A DNA stretch of 64,000 nucleotides, from contig BJOX01000100.1 in NCBI GenBank assembly GCA_009731375.1, forward strand, positions 623,585 to 687,584, read 5' to 3'. The DNA comes from Paulinella micropora (taxonomy: Eukaryota > Cercozoa > Imbricatea > Euglyphida). Under the pieces are notes generated by a model. The model was not told where the DNA came from and made no database searches. It saw only the letters and a program-made list of their open reading frames with translations. The translations under genes were made by a program, and so were the position numbers. Of the stretch, positions 50,795-63,124 are shown piece by piece. Every line of letters begins with the position of its first letter. Positions within the stretch are counted from its first letter, which is position 1.

Positions 50795-52510
50795 AGGGAG
50801 GGAGGGAGGGAGAGGGGGAGAGATGCCTTCAATGTCGCATTTTCGACGCTCAGACGCTGCAGCAAGTCTTGGTCGTTTCGTCTTTCATAAGCTAAAAAAA
50901 GTGACATCTCCCTGTCAAACTGTGTGAGATGTGCCTATCAGAGGGAAAGTATGAGGGGGTATGGGAGGGGGTATATACAGGGGTACGAAGTGGTACCTTT
51001 CCTGCTTGCCCTTGCGCGGTGCTACGAGGGCTTTTCGTCGTCGTCTGAGTCAGAGCCCTACAGTGCAGAGAGAGAGAGAGAGAGAGAGGGGGGGGGAGAG
51101 AGGGANNNNNNNNNNTAGGGGTATGAAAGGGTACCTTTTCCTGCTTCCCCTTTGCCTTTTGTTGCTGTGCGTCCTCGTCTGAGTCAGAGCCCTACAGTGC
51201 AGAGAGAGAAAGAGAGACAGAAGGGGGGGTATAGGGGTATGAGGGGGTATGGGAGGGGGTATAGGGGTATGAAGGGGTACTTGGGTTTGGACGCGTCGCT
51301 AATAATCTCTGCATACTTCGCTTCCGCCTTGCTACTGCAAAAGTATCTATATCAGAGCAAGGAAAGGCATGAACACATAGAATTAATACCCCGCCTCTCA
51401 TGCCCCTGTCATACCCCGCCTCTCATACCCCTCTCATACCCTGCCTTCTATGTATGTAAGTAAAAATGCAAGCTACTTTTCATGGAATGCTATCTTTGCA
51501 CATTCTGGCGGGACGGGACATCAAGCCAAAAATACCCCTTTGGTAGTTCTTCTTCTCGGTCTTCCACAATGCTGCCTTTCTTTCTTTCCTTTTCTTTCTC
51601 TAAAATCGTCTTCGGACACTCCAGGTGTGCCCCACAACGCAACAGCATCACGGGAGGGGATTTTTCCTTCCACCCAAAAGCATATTTTGCAAGAAATTCC
51701 TTACTTGGCTCTAACATCTTACGCTCTTTTGCATTAATTTTCTTAAGCTCAGCATCGCTGAGCCAGTCTAAGCCAACAAGGACACCTTCTCGCCCCACCA
51801 TGCCCGGCACCTTCTCGTCAAGCTGCACAGTATCAAACACATAACAGGGTATATACAAGGGGTATAGGACGTAAGAAGGTATGAGAGAGGCGTATGAGAG
51901 GGGTATCACTGGCGGGGTATGGGGTATGAGCGGGGTATGAGAGGGGTATCACAGGCGGGGTATGGGGTATGAGCGGGGTATAAGTACTAGTTTAAGGAGG
52001 AATATTACAAGGGTACTACCGAGACTGAGGCGACGTCCACAGTGGGAAAGTGTTTCAGAACGACACCACGCAACTCTTTTCCTTCATGACGCATTACCCA
52101 ATTCCATCCGTCCTTGTTCTTGCCGTCACTGCCCCCCTCACCTTTTGCTTCTTCGGTGCCGTCCTCATCTTTTGTTGGGCTCTCTAACAGTACTCTTTTG
52201 GGCTTCTTGCTGTCACTGCCCCCCTCACTTTGCTTCTTCGGTGCCGTCCTCACCTTTTGTTGGGCTCTCTAACAGTACTCTCATGCGCTGCTTTGGTACA
52301 GTGGACAACGATGCCGATGTAGAAGCGATGGTCAAATCCACCTGCTGTTCCTCTGCGTCCTGCTTCCCCTTCTCGCTCTTCCTCTCTGATGTCGGATCCG
52401 GCACCCCTTTTGTTGTTTTCTCTTTCTTTATCTTTTGTTTTTCTTTCCTAGTTTTTGGTTTTCTTGGTGTCTTTCTTTCTTTTCTCTTTCTTGCGATTTT
52501 TGATCAGGAT
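47996..52510 (-). CDS. multi-exon basic repeat protein gene with minisatellite introns
   Basis: Well-supported exons, 5' to 3': about 52510-52020 (Lys/Glu-rich, two copies of RVLLESPTK-x-EDGTEEAK, then GWNWVMRHEGKELRGVVLKH), about 51836-51498 (LDEKVPGMVGREGVLVGLDW onward), small exons near 51340, 51190 and 51060, a coiled-coil exon near 50890 and an acidic-then-KGKGK exon near 50740, a Cys-containing region 50450-50150 broken by indels and a gap, 49799-49736, 49514-48846 (223 codons, IGENPPVRSWYQHPADGTKH onward, then Ser/Pro/Thr runs), then 48735-48637, 48514-48413, 48331-48233 and 48151-47996 (TAA). From 49514 onward all joins are phase 0. The Thr run comes from an (AGT)n repeat. Basic KRKTTPAAQ units suggest a nuclear protein. 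Function unknown. Confidence 0.6.
48152..48845 (-). repeat. tandem exon-intron duplication, about 200-bp unit
   Basis: Three consecutive copies of exon plus intron lie here. The exons (48637-48735, 48413-48514, 48233-48331) code GSNSDE-x-D-x-x-x-QKA-x-LKGK, then QEQA-x-x-RKRKTTPAAQ or KKRKTTPAAQ, in 33-34 codons each. The introns start GTACC and end (CT)n-TGCACT-x-TAG. The end of the preceding long exon carries the same 3' half. Degenerate copies lie near 51060 and 51190. Confidence 0.8.
48930..49110 (+). repeat. AGT and AGG microsatellite inside an exon
   Basis: (AGT)n with ACTAGT junctions, then (AGG)n. On the minus strand it codes Pro then Thr runs within the 223-codon exon. Confidence 0.85.
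50048..50153. other. poly-G tract with 62-N gap
   Basis: G-runs flank N at 50062-50123. On the minus strand this would be a Pro-coding poly-C following SRGEP. True length and frame are unknown. Confidence 0.8.
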
Positions 52511-52854
52511 GTTGAGTTTTTTTGCAGTGTACTGTCCCGAATTCGCGAGGGTTCCCGAATTCGCCAGGGGTGAATTTTCCCAAATTCGCCAAAAATGATT
52601 TTTTTCATTTTTTAAAAATCAATACTCGCGTTTTGAAAAAATCCTTTGGGGGGCAGTTACACCTCACAGTCCTCCATGAAAAAATGAAAAAAAAAATCCA
52701 AAAATTTCACCTAGGACACATTCCGCATGTGGACTTTATTTCCACAGGGCTCGCACTACTGCACTCCCTGACTTACCGCATCCGTCTGCGGTCCCCAGAA
52801 TAAGCTACAATGTCATCCTTGTTGAACCTACACCTCCTATTCTACACAGTTCCC

Positions 52855-55105
52855 TGAAACAGAAACTATGCCCAATTTTGGCATTTTGTCCTTCAGGACA
52901 AAACCCTAACGCAATTACTGACCATTTATCACTTGGGCCCAATACTTGCACTGCACTGGTGCCCTTGCAGTAGAGCCTCTTCCTTGTCCCAACAATACAA
53001 ACACCAACTTTACCCTCTTTCTGGCATTTCCTTGTTCAGGTCGAGGTCGGATTCCCAGGTCTGTTACACCTTAGGTCGAGGTGGGCCCTTTGGTCGAGGT
53101 GGGCCCTTTGGTCGAGGTCGGCTGCACCCTGTTCCCTGGGCAGTTCGCCCAGACTGACTCCCTTCCGCCCCAAACTTTCACCACAACTTTACACCCACCC
53201 ACACTTCCCACCACACACTTCCCACCACACGTAACATCCATACCCACCCGCCACGACATTTCCTGACTTAGGTCGAGGTGGGCACTTAGGTACAGGTCGG
53301 CTACACCCTGTTTCCAGTGCAGCTCGCCCACACTTGCTCCCTCCCGCCCCAAACTTGCAGCACGACTTCTTCCACACACTTCCCACCACACGTTACGTTA
53401 CACCCACCACGACATCTCCTGCCTTAGGTCGAGGTCGGCGCTTAGGTCGAGGTCGCGTACACCCTGTTTCCAGTGCAGCTCGCCCAGACTTGCTCCCTCC
53501 TGCCCCTAACTTGCACCACGACTTCTCCCCCACACTTCCCACCACACGTAACATTCACCAGGACATCTCCTGACTTAGGTCGAGGTAGGCGCTTAGGTCG
53601 AGGTCGGCTGCAACCTGTTTCCAGTACAGCTCGCCCAGACTTGCTCCCTCCTGCCCCTAACTTTCACCACGACTTCTCCCCCACACTTCCCACCACACGT
53701 TACACCCACCACGACATCTCCTGCCTTAGGTCGAGGTAGGCGCTTAGGTACAGGTCACCTGCACCCTGTTTCCAGTACAGCTCGCCCAGACTTGCTCTCT
53801 CCTGCTCCTAACTTTCACCACAACTTCTCCCCCACACTTCCCACCACACGTAACATTCACCACGACATCTCCTGACTTAGTTCGAGGTGGGCGCTTAGGT
53901 ACTGGTCGCGTACACCCTGTTTCCAGTACAGCTCGCCCAGACTTGCTCCTTCCCGCCCCTAACTTTGACCCCTACTTCTCCCCCACACTTCCCACCACAC
54001 GTTACACCCACCACGACATCTCCTGCCTTAGGTCGAGGTAGGCGCTTAGGTACAGGTCGCCTGCACCCTGTTTCCAGTACAGCTCGCCCAGACTTGCTCC
54101 CTCCTGCCCCTAACTTTCATCACTACTTCTCCCCCACACTTCCCACCACACGTAACATTCACCACGACATCTCCTGACTTAGGTCGAGGTCGGCGCTTAG
54201 GTACAGGTCGCGTACACCCTGTTTCCAGTACAGCTCGCCCAGACTTGCTCCCTCCCGCCCCAAACTTGCACCACGACTTCTCCCCCACACTTCCCACCAC
54301 ACGTAACACCCGCCACGACATCTCCTGACTTAGGTCGAGGTGGGCGCTTAGGTACAGGTCGCGTACACCCTGTTTCCAGTACAGCTCGCCCAGACTTGCT
54401 CCTTCCCGCCCCTAACTTTGACCCCTACTTCTCCCCCACACTTCCCACCACACGTTACACCCACCACGACATCTCCTGCCTTAGGTCGAGGTCGGCGCTT
54501 AGGTACAGGTCGCGTACACCCTGTTTCCAGTACAGCCCGCAGTTCGCCCAGAATTTTAGCTCCCGTGTGCGACCTCCACAACAAGTTACAACGTCATGCT
54601 TGTTACGTCCAAACACCAACTTCCATGAACAACAGGAACCATGAAAAATTTCGGCATTTCCTGATTTTAGGACAAAAGCCTAACGCAATTACTTGCCATT
54701 TATCCCTTGCGGCTACATTTGCACTGCCACTGTGACCATGGAGGAGTAGAACCTGTTCCCTGCCAAAAATGTACCAACACCAACTTTACCCACTTTTTGG
54801 CATTTCTTCGTTCCGGACATAACCCTAACGCAATTACTGCGTATTTCTCCCTTGCAACCAATATTTGCACTGCCACTCTGACCATGGAGGAGTAGAACCT
54901 GTTCCCTGTCTAACATTAACCAACACCAACTTTACCCACTTTTTGGCATTTCTCCGTTCGTGACAAAAACCTAACGCAATTACTGCGCTTTTCTTCCTTG
55001 CTGCCAATACTTGCAGCGCCACTATGACCTTGGACGAGTACAACCTGTTCCCTGTCTAACATTGACCAACACCAACTTCACTCACTTTTTGGCATTTCAC
55101 TGTTG
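52855..55105 (+). repeat. nested satellites: about 160-bp array inside a 150-bp array
   Basis: From about 53040 to 54545 a unit of about 160 bp (markers GCTTAGGTACAGGTCG, CACCCTGTTTCCAGTAC, CGCCCAGACTTGCTCCC, CTTCCCACCACACG) repeats about nine times. On both sides (52855-53040 and 54575-55105) lies a different unit of about 150 bp (markers ACACCAACTTTACCCAC, TTTGGCATTTC, CCTAACGCAATTACTG). The inner array seems to have expanded inside a copy of the outer one. Frames stay open on both strands but vary with the unit, so I do not call genes. Confidence 0.85.
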
Positions 55106-55366
55106 TGTGGCCCCAGAGGCTGCAATTACGCACAACTTCACTTAGAAAATATTTGCCACTAGCCGGGATACAGTACATCTGAAGTATTAAACAAAGTACA
55201 TGCAAAACATACTTATAATTGACATTCCTCTCTTGGTACACTGGAAGGGATACAGTAAATCGGAAGTATTAAACAAAGTAAATGCAAAACCTATTTATAA
55301 CTTATATTCTTGTGTCGGTCATGCAAATTTACTGTGTACATGAACATTCGCAAGCGTCCTTCCTGG

Positions 55367-55512
55367 TGAATTTGCGGCGTTCGCGCGTCGAGCGTCTTCT
55401 GGGAAAAAAGGACTTCTTCTGGGAGAAGAAAGAAGCGCGCGACCAAACACAGCTATACGGATGTATTCTGGGTAAGTTCCCTCCCTCTCCCTTGCCTCTC
55501 TCTCTCTCTCCC

Positions 55513-55569
<57 letters not shown>

Positions 55570-55686
55570 TCTGCCTTTGCCTCTCTTTCTCTCTCTCTCC
55601 ATCACCCCCTACCTTAGGACCCCCCCTACCTTAGGACCCCCTACCTTACGACCTGAGCATCCCAAACTCCTCTCTCTCTCTCTCTC

Positions 55687-55741
<55 letters not shown>

Positions 55742-55843
55742 TCTGTCTTTGCCTCTCTTTCTCTCTCTCTCTCGCTCACCCCCTACCTTAGGACACCCCC
55801 TACCTTACGACCTCCTACCTTACGACCAGAGCATCCCAAACTC

Positions 55844-55880
<37 letters not shown>

Positions 55881-56758
55881 ACCTAACACTTAGTGTCTTG
55901 TGTGCAGATAGGACCGCAGCCTCCACATCACTATTTTTACAAAAATCCTGCCACCGACGCGCTGGTACCTGTTACAGGTCTGTGTGAGAGACAGAGTGTG
56001 GAAATTTACTCCTTCTGTCCCTTTGTGTGCAGATTGGTTCCGCACTTGGGGACACGTGGAAGTTAAAGGCATTCTTGGCCCGTGGACTTCCAGAAGGATG
56101 GGTGCACCCTGACGGGGGAGTCGATGCAGAGGATTCGCAACTTGGACTCTATTTGCCCTCCTTGGGTAATATGGCCCCTGACCGAGACTGTCTTGTGTCT
56201 TGTCGTCCAGCGCGCTCCTGCTGCTGCTGTCGCTCCTTCTCCCGCCTGTTCTTCTTCCTCTTCTACTACTACTACCACTACTACTGCTACTACTACTACT
56301 GCTCCTGCTGCTGCTGCTTCTACTACTACTACTGCTACTACTACTACTACTACCACTGCTGCTACTACGGCTACTACTGCTACTATTGCTGCTACTGCTA
56401 GTACTGCTGGTGCTCTGGATGGTGATCCTTTGTCGCCAAAGTTGCGACACGAAGTCGACAAGCTTATGGACGAGAAAAAAGAAAGAGAGAGAGAGAAAGA
56501 AAGCGCGCAGAAAATGGTTGGTGACGATGGTGGTGACGAGAACAAAGAAGAGGGAGGACTCGCAATGACAAGAAAAAAAAGACAGTTGGAAAAATAGAAG
56601 AAAAAGAAGGGGGAGGACTGAAAAAAGTAAGAACTGAGAAGGAAGAAGAGGGAGAAAACACGCAGGAAAAAAACGAAGAAGAAGACGAAGAAACAGATCA
56701 AGAGGAAAAAAACGAAGAAGAAGAAGACGAAGAGTACGAGCCTCCTTACGTCCGTCAG
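55367..56758 (+). CDS. Thr/Ala-rich, Glu/Lys coiled-coil protein gene, three exons seen
   Basis: Exon (about 55367)-55471 codes VNLRRSRVERLLGKKDFFWE and a short rest, with a GTAAGT donor. Intron 55472-55907 is mostly (CT)n. Exon 55908-55977 reads IGPQPPHHYFYKNPATDALV. Intron 55978-56032 (55 nt) ends TGTGCAG. Exon 56033-56758 reads DWFRTWGHVEVKGIL, then after one indel near 56073 DFQKDGCTLTGESMQRIRNL and WVIWPLTETVLCLVV, Ala and Thr runs from a (TAC)n repeat, then DGDPLSPKLRHEVDKLMDEK and a long Glu/Lys/Asp tail. The tail needs one more shift near 56570. It ends at the donor CAG|GTAGGG; later exons are not seen. The head resembles no family I know. Confidence 0.5.
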
Positions 56759-57005
56759 GTAGGGGGTGTAGCCGCAAAAAAATCTCAAGTCAGTAAGGCA
56801 GGGGGTGTAGCTGCAAAAAAATTCAAGTCCGTAAGGTAGGGGGTGTAGCCACCAAAAAATTTCAAGTCCGTAAGGTAGGGGGTGTAGGCGCCAAAAAATT
56901 TCAAGTCCGTAAGGTAGGGGGTGTAGCCGCCAAAAATTTCAAGTCCGAAGGTAGGGGGTGCAGCCGCCCAAAAATTTCAAGTCCGTAAGGTAGGGGGTGG
57001 GGGGT
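56757..57005 (+). repeat. about 40-bp minisatellite GTAGGGGGTGTAGCC
   Basis: Six copies of GTAGGGGGTGTAGCCGC-CAAAAAATTTCAAGTCCGTAAG with small changes. They begin exactly at an inferred 5' splice site (GTAGGG), so the array is probably intronic. Confidence 0.85.
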
Positions 57006-57287
57006 TTGCATCACACCACAAGTCTCATATTATTCTAAACTTTATTATGATGATGTTCAGTTTTATTATGATGAAGTTTCTGTGCTTGTTGCCAAAAAGA
57101 TAAAACAAACACAAAGTTGGTTTTATCTTTTTGGAAATTGGTTTCTCATTAAATTCATCACATTTATTGTTTTTTTCAAGACCACGCTGCAATGTTTCTT
57201 TGTCCCTTGCCTGGTCAACAAGGACGACCATCGCTTGGCATTTCCGACGAAAATCTTACCGCTCTTGTGTTCAATCAACACCTAGCC

Positions 57288-57802
57288 TTAACTCCTGTTC
57301 TTTGATTCCTTTTTGTTTGGTGTTGCCTGTTTTGTTTGTTGCCTAGTCGTGGGACCTCCCTGTGCTTCTTCTTCCTGTACTTCTTCTTCCTGTTCTTCTT
57401 CTATTTCCTCTACTTCATCACTTACCTCTTGTACTGTTTCTTCCTCTTGCTTTTCTTCCTCTGCTTGTTCTCCTTGTTGTTCGTGACCTGATGGTGGGAA
57501 CAGATCTGTTAAATCTGTAAAGGCTCGCACCAAAGAGTTGATTTGATCCTTGTTGAGGACCACGCTGACGTCCTCTTGCGTAAATTTCTGGGCTTGGCTC
57601 TGTAGAAACGCGAGGGTCTTGTTTGCTTCTTCTCTGTGTCTCGCTTGCTCTGCGCGCTGGAGCGCCCTCAACGACTATTGATAATGTACAGCAACTCAAG
57701 GAATGAATCAGCAGATCACACACAGACACACACACACTCACGTGCATAGATGCACACCCAAACATTGTTACATCAACGGTAGATAAATAGATAGATAAAT
57801 AC

Positions 57803-57877
<75 letters not shown>

Positions 57878-57914
57878 CATAGATAGATACATAGATAGAT
57901 ACATAGATAGATAC

Positions 57915-57958
<44 letters not shown>

Positions 57959-57996
57959 ATAAATAGACAGACAGATAGATACATAGATGGATGATG

Positions 57997-58057
<61 letters not shown>

Positions 58058-58058
58058 G

Positions 58059-58102
<44 letters not shown>

Positions 58103-58220
58103 CAGATAGATACATAGATGGATGGATAGATAGATAGATAGATAGATAGATGGATGGATAGATAGATACATAGATAGATAGATAAATAGACAGAAAGATA
58201 GATACATAGATGGATGGATG

Positions 58221-58269
<49 letters not shown>

Positions 58270-58415
58270 ATAGACAGACAGATAGATACATGGATGGATA
58301 GATAGATAGATAGATAGATATATAGATAGATAGATAGATAGATATATAGATAGATAGATAGATAGATGGATGGATAGATGGATGGATAGATAGATAGATA
58401 GACAGATAGACAGAC

Positions 58416-58473
<58 letters not shown>

Positions 58474-58511
58474 ATAGACAGACAGATGAATAGATAGATA
58501 GATAGATAGAC

Positions 58512-58550
<39 letters not shown>

Positions 58551-58551
58551 C

Positions 58552-58598
<47 letters not shown>

Positions 58599-58620
58599 CA
58601 GACAGATAGATACATGGATG

Positions 58621-58689
<69 letters not shown>

Positions 58690-58698
58690 GTAGATAGG

Positions 58699-58773
<75 letters not shown>

Positions 58774-58997
58774 GAGAGATAAGAGAGATAAGAGAGATAA
58801 GAGAGATAAGAGAGATAAGAGAGATAAGAGATAGATAGAGTCAGAGAGAGAGAGAGAGAGAGATAGAGAGAGAGCGAACCTAGCACTGCCAGTACTGCTG
58901 GCGCTGACGTAGGCATTGCAGTGTTGGTACTAGAAGAGGTACTAGCATTGGTAATACTAGTGGTTGGGTTAGTGGTTGTGTTAGTTGTTGGTTCCAT
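57288..58997 (-). CDS. two-exon gene for an acidic coiled-coil protein
   Basis: Exon 1 (58997 to about 58890) starts [20 protein letters not shown] and continues Ser/Thr/Ala/Pro-rich. Exon 2 (about 57677-57288) follows acceptor ATAG and reads [20 protein letters not shown], then [20 protein letters not shown], an acidic Glu-rich run, and a basic tail ending KNRS with TAA. A donor such as GCA|GTACTG or GCA|GTGCTA gives a phase-0 join. The intron of about 1.2 kb is nearly all (TATC)n plus (CT)n. The helical Glu/Gln/Arg exon suggests a dimerising coiled coil. Function unknown. Confidence 0.5.
57776..58870 (-). repeat. TATC and CT microsatellite filling an intron
   Basis: About 1 kb of (GATA)n on the plus strand with CATA, CAGA and GATG variants, then (GAGATAA)n and (GA)n. 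Read on the minus strand it is a long pyrimidine-rich tract between donor and acceptor. Confidence 0.9.
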
Positions 58998-59059
58998 GAT
59001 ACCTATACCGGTACCAAGATTTATATATTGAACAATGTGAACACGTATATGACTACAAA

Positions 59060-60512
<1,453 letters not shown>

Positions 60513-60593
60513 AAACGAATGCAGTCAAACACAGTGTACACAGGCCGGAGTTCAGCACCTTGAAACGAATGCAACGCAAAAACGCACAGTGCC

Positions 60594-60760
60594 GGGCCGG
60601 CCGAACCTAAAAAGTATGCCCCCGGGGCATACTTTCGGCCGGCCCGCAAATCATAAGCTGCATTTTGGTGTCACCAGTACTGCAATCGAATATTTTTTTA
60701 TAATTTCGGGGCCGGCCGACCCTAAAAAGTATGCCACCGGGGCATACTTTCGGCCGGCCC
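60594..60760. repeat. two GC-rich nested hairpins, direct repeat of 115 bp
   Basis: Copy 1 has GGGCCGGCCG (60594-60603) pairing with CGGCCGGCCC (60636-60645), enclosing AAAGTATGCCCC (60611-60622) with GGGGCATACTTT (60624-60635). Copy 2 lies at 60709-60760 with the same arms and one mismatch in the inner stem. No gene is nearby in sense. Confidence 0.75.
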
Positions 60761-61021
60761 GCAAAACATAACGTGCATTTTCTTGTCATCAGGACTAATT
60801 GTTCGAGGAGCTGTGCCCGTATGCCGCAGTTGTCCTGTCGAGCTTGCTTTGCAGTCACTTGTCTTTGCAGTCGCTTTTCGATTTCTCTTATGTTCCTATT
60901 TTCTTTGTGTCACTGTTTGTCAACTTCAATCAGCAGAAATTAAAATTCCGAAGAAGTCAAGCTAACCCAGTAAAGAGGGAAGAGAGAAAAGACGGGAAAT
61001 CGTGCCTCTCTCAACATGACT

Positions 61022-61050
61022 TTTTCTTGCTCTCTCTCTCCATCTCTCTC

Positions 61051-61090
<40 letters not shown>

Positions 61091-61125
61091 GTCTCTCTCT
61101 CTCTATCTATCTCTCTCTCTCTGTT

Positions 61126-61182
<57 letters not shown>

Positions 61183-61221
61183 TTCTCTATGTATCTTTCT
61201 CTCTCTCTCTCTCTCTCTCTG

Positions 61222-61306
<85 letters not shown>

Positions 61307-61324
61307 GTATTATTATTAGTATTA

Positions 61325-61391
<67 letters not shown>

Positions 61392-61440
61392 CAGTATTAT
61401 TATTATTATCAGTATTATTATTATTATTACCAGTATTATG
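61022..61440 (+). repeat. CT and ATT microsatellites
   Basis: (CT)n with TAT and GT interruptions to 61220, then (ATT)n with AGT variants to about 61440. Confidence 0.9.
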
Positions 61441-61759
61441 ATCCAAATACATATTATAAGGGCCGGTCCTGGTCCGGTCGTAGAGAATAAGAGTTTTTGC
61501 ACATATTATTAAAACTGTTTGTTTTGAACTCAAAACACATTTTAATATCAAAATTAATATATACTAGAAATATTATGCTTAAAAACTTTATTATTATTAC
61601 TTTAGTCTTCAACCACGCCGGCAGCTACCTAGCACTTTCGCGGCAGCTACCTAGCAATGCTATCCATCCGCCCAGCAGCGCCATCCACTAAGGAAATACA
61701 ATCTAAATGAACACAATTGAATTTTCATCTGAAACATAAAACATATGCACTGATATTTA

Positions 61760-63013
61760 CTAATCAGCGTCGCTAATCAATGGTTCATCGCTGCTGCTGG
61801 TATCGGACCCACCTGCATCGCAAAGCTCGCATGGCGGCGGCTTGGAGTTCTTATAGGCACAGACATTGCAGGTCCATTCTTCTCGGTCACTTGCCGCATC
61901 TGAACCCGGCTCGTTATCATGCTCGTTCCAGTCTGAATCGTCTGAATTTTCCATTGCGGATTCTTCTGACTCCTCATAATTGACTGACCGCGCTGATTTG
62001 CGTTTTCGCCGCGACGCTGCTGGAGCAGCAGCACTATTTGCCCTGGCTGATCGTGCGGATGCTTTCTTGCTAGCAACTGCTTTTTTCTGCGTTTTCTTCC
62101 TTTTAGCAGATTTGCCCTGGCGCGGCTTGTTGCTAGTACCACTTCCGTCCGGCATGGCTGCATTCAGCCTTGCACGCAGCTCCTCCACCTTACCATCCGT
62201 TGGCAGACCCAACTGCTCTAAAAGCTTCTTGCAGTCATCCTTCCGCATGCGATGAAACATCCCTTTCTCAGTCTTCTTCTTTTGACTTCGTTTTGCAGCT
62301 AGGGAGTTGAAGAAAGCCTGTTTCTCCTCGTAATCCATGTCGTCAGTGGCGCCGGAACGAACATGGACTGCGAGAGCTGGCTGCCCTGTTCGTGCCCTTC
62401 TGGATGGACACTTTGAATCTCCCTTTCTGTGCGCAAAAACAGGCTTCTTGAGACTCTGTGTGCATGGCTCACACCTCTTGCCTCCCGCCTCGCTGTCCTG
62501 GCGCAAGTCCAGAACAATGCGTTCTTCAAAAGGAACTTCACATGTATAGGCTCCGTAAGCAATTCCAGGCGTATATACTTTACCCTCATCAGTTTCTCGA
62601 CAGTAAACAAAAGACCGCAACTCTTGAAAGGTCCATCCTGGTTTGTCGCGTGGATTTACAGGGTTCTTCTTGATCCAAGCATCAATTACGTCTGCATCGT
62701 GCCCAAATTATCGATGGTTCTCGAAGCCTGCGCCAGCAGCCGACATCAGCCAGTCTTCAACAAGGTCAAACCCTCGACCCTGCTGAATCTGATCGTTGAG
62801 AAAAACAGCTGTATGTATGCCTTTATCTCCGTCACACGGTCCCCAAGCGTGAAGCGCGCACAGCATTTCTGTTCGCATCTCCAGACCGTAGTCGTTGTAG
62901 TAACTGCAGCGCATATACATACACATACTATGCATACTATGTAAGCGATCATCGTGCAGAGTACCGGGATTCAGCATAGATGCAGCCCTTGTTATGAAAA
63001 TCGCCACCTCCAT
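61760..63013 (-). CDS. SAP-domain and RanBP2-type zinc-finger protein, one internal stop
   Basis: From ATG 63013-63011 (MEVAIFITRAAS) one frame runs to TAG at 61760-61762, with a single in-frame TAA at 62708-62710. The stop lies between AGAGFENHR and FGHDADVIDAWIKKN, both coding-like; no in-phase intron that I can find removes it. After a Cys-containing region (KRCEPC) come KKLLEQLGLPTDGKVEELRA, which matches a SAP DNA-binding helix-turn-helix, long Lys/Arg/Ala-rich segments (nuclear signal), an acidic stretch, and near the C-terminus W-T-C-N-V-C-A-Y-K-N-x5-C-E-L-C, a RanBP2-type finger. The protein is probably nuclear and DNA- or chromatin-associated. It is divergent from the gene starting at 63125. 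Confidence 0.65.
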
Positions 63014-63124
63014 CTCCCGTGCGCAGGCCTGGCCCTGACAACGATAAAATCTCCCCACTACCACCTTCTTCCTCCTGCCTCAGATGGTANNNNNNNNNNA
63101 AAGGGTAGGTACCCTGTGGCAAAA

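Noticed and set aside
53000-54650. Overlapping open frames in the satellite array
   Set aside because: Open on both strands with the period of the repeat, with no start context or domain.
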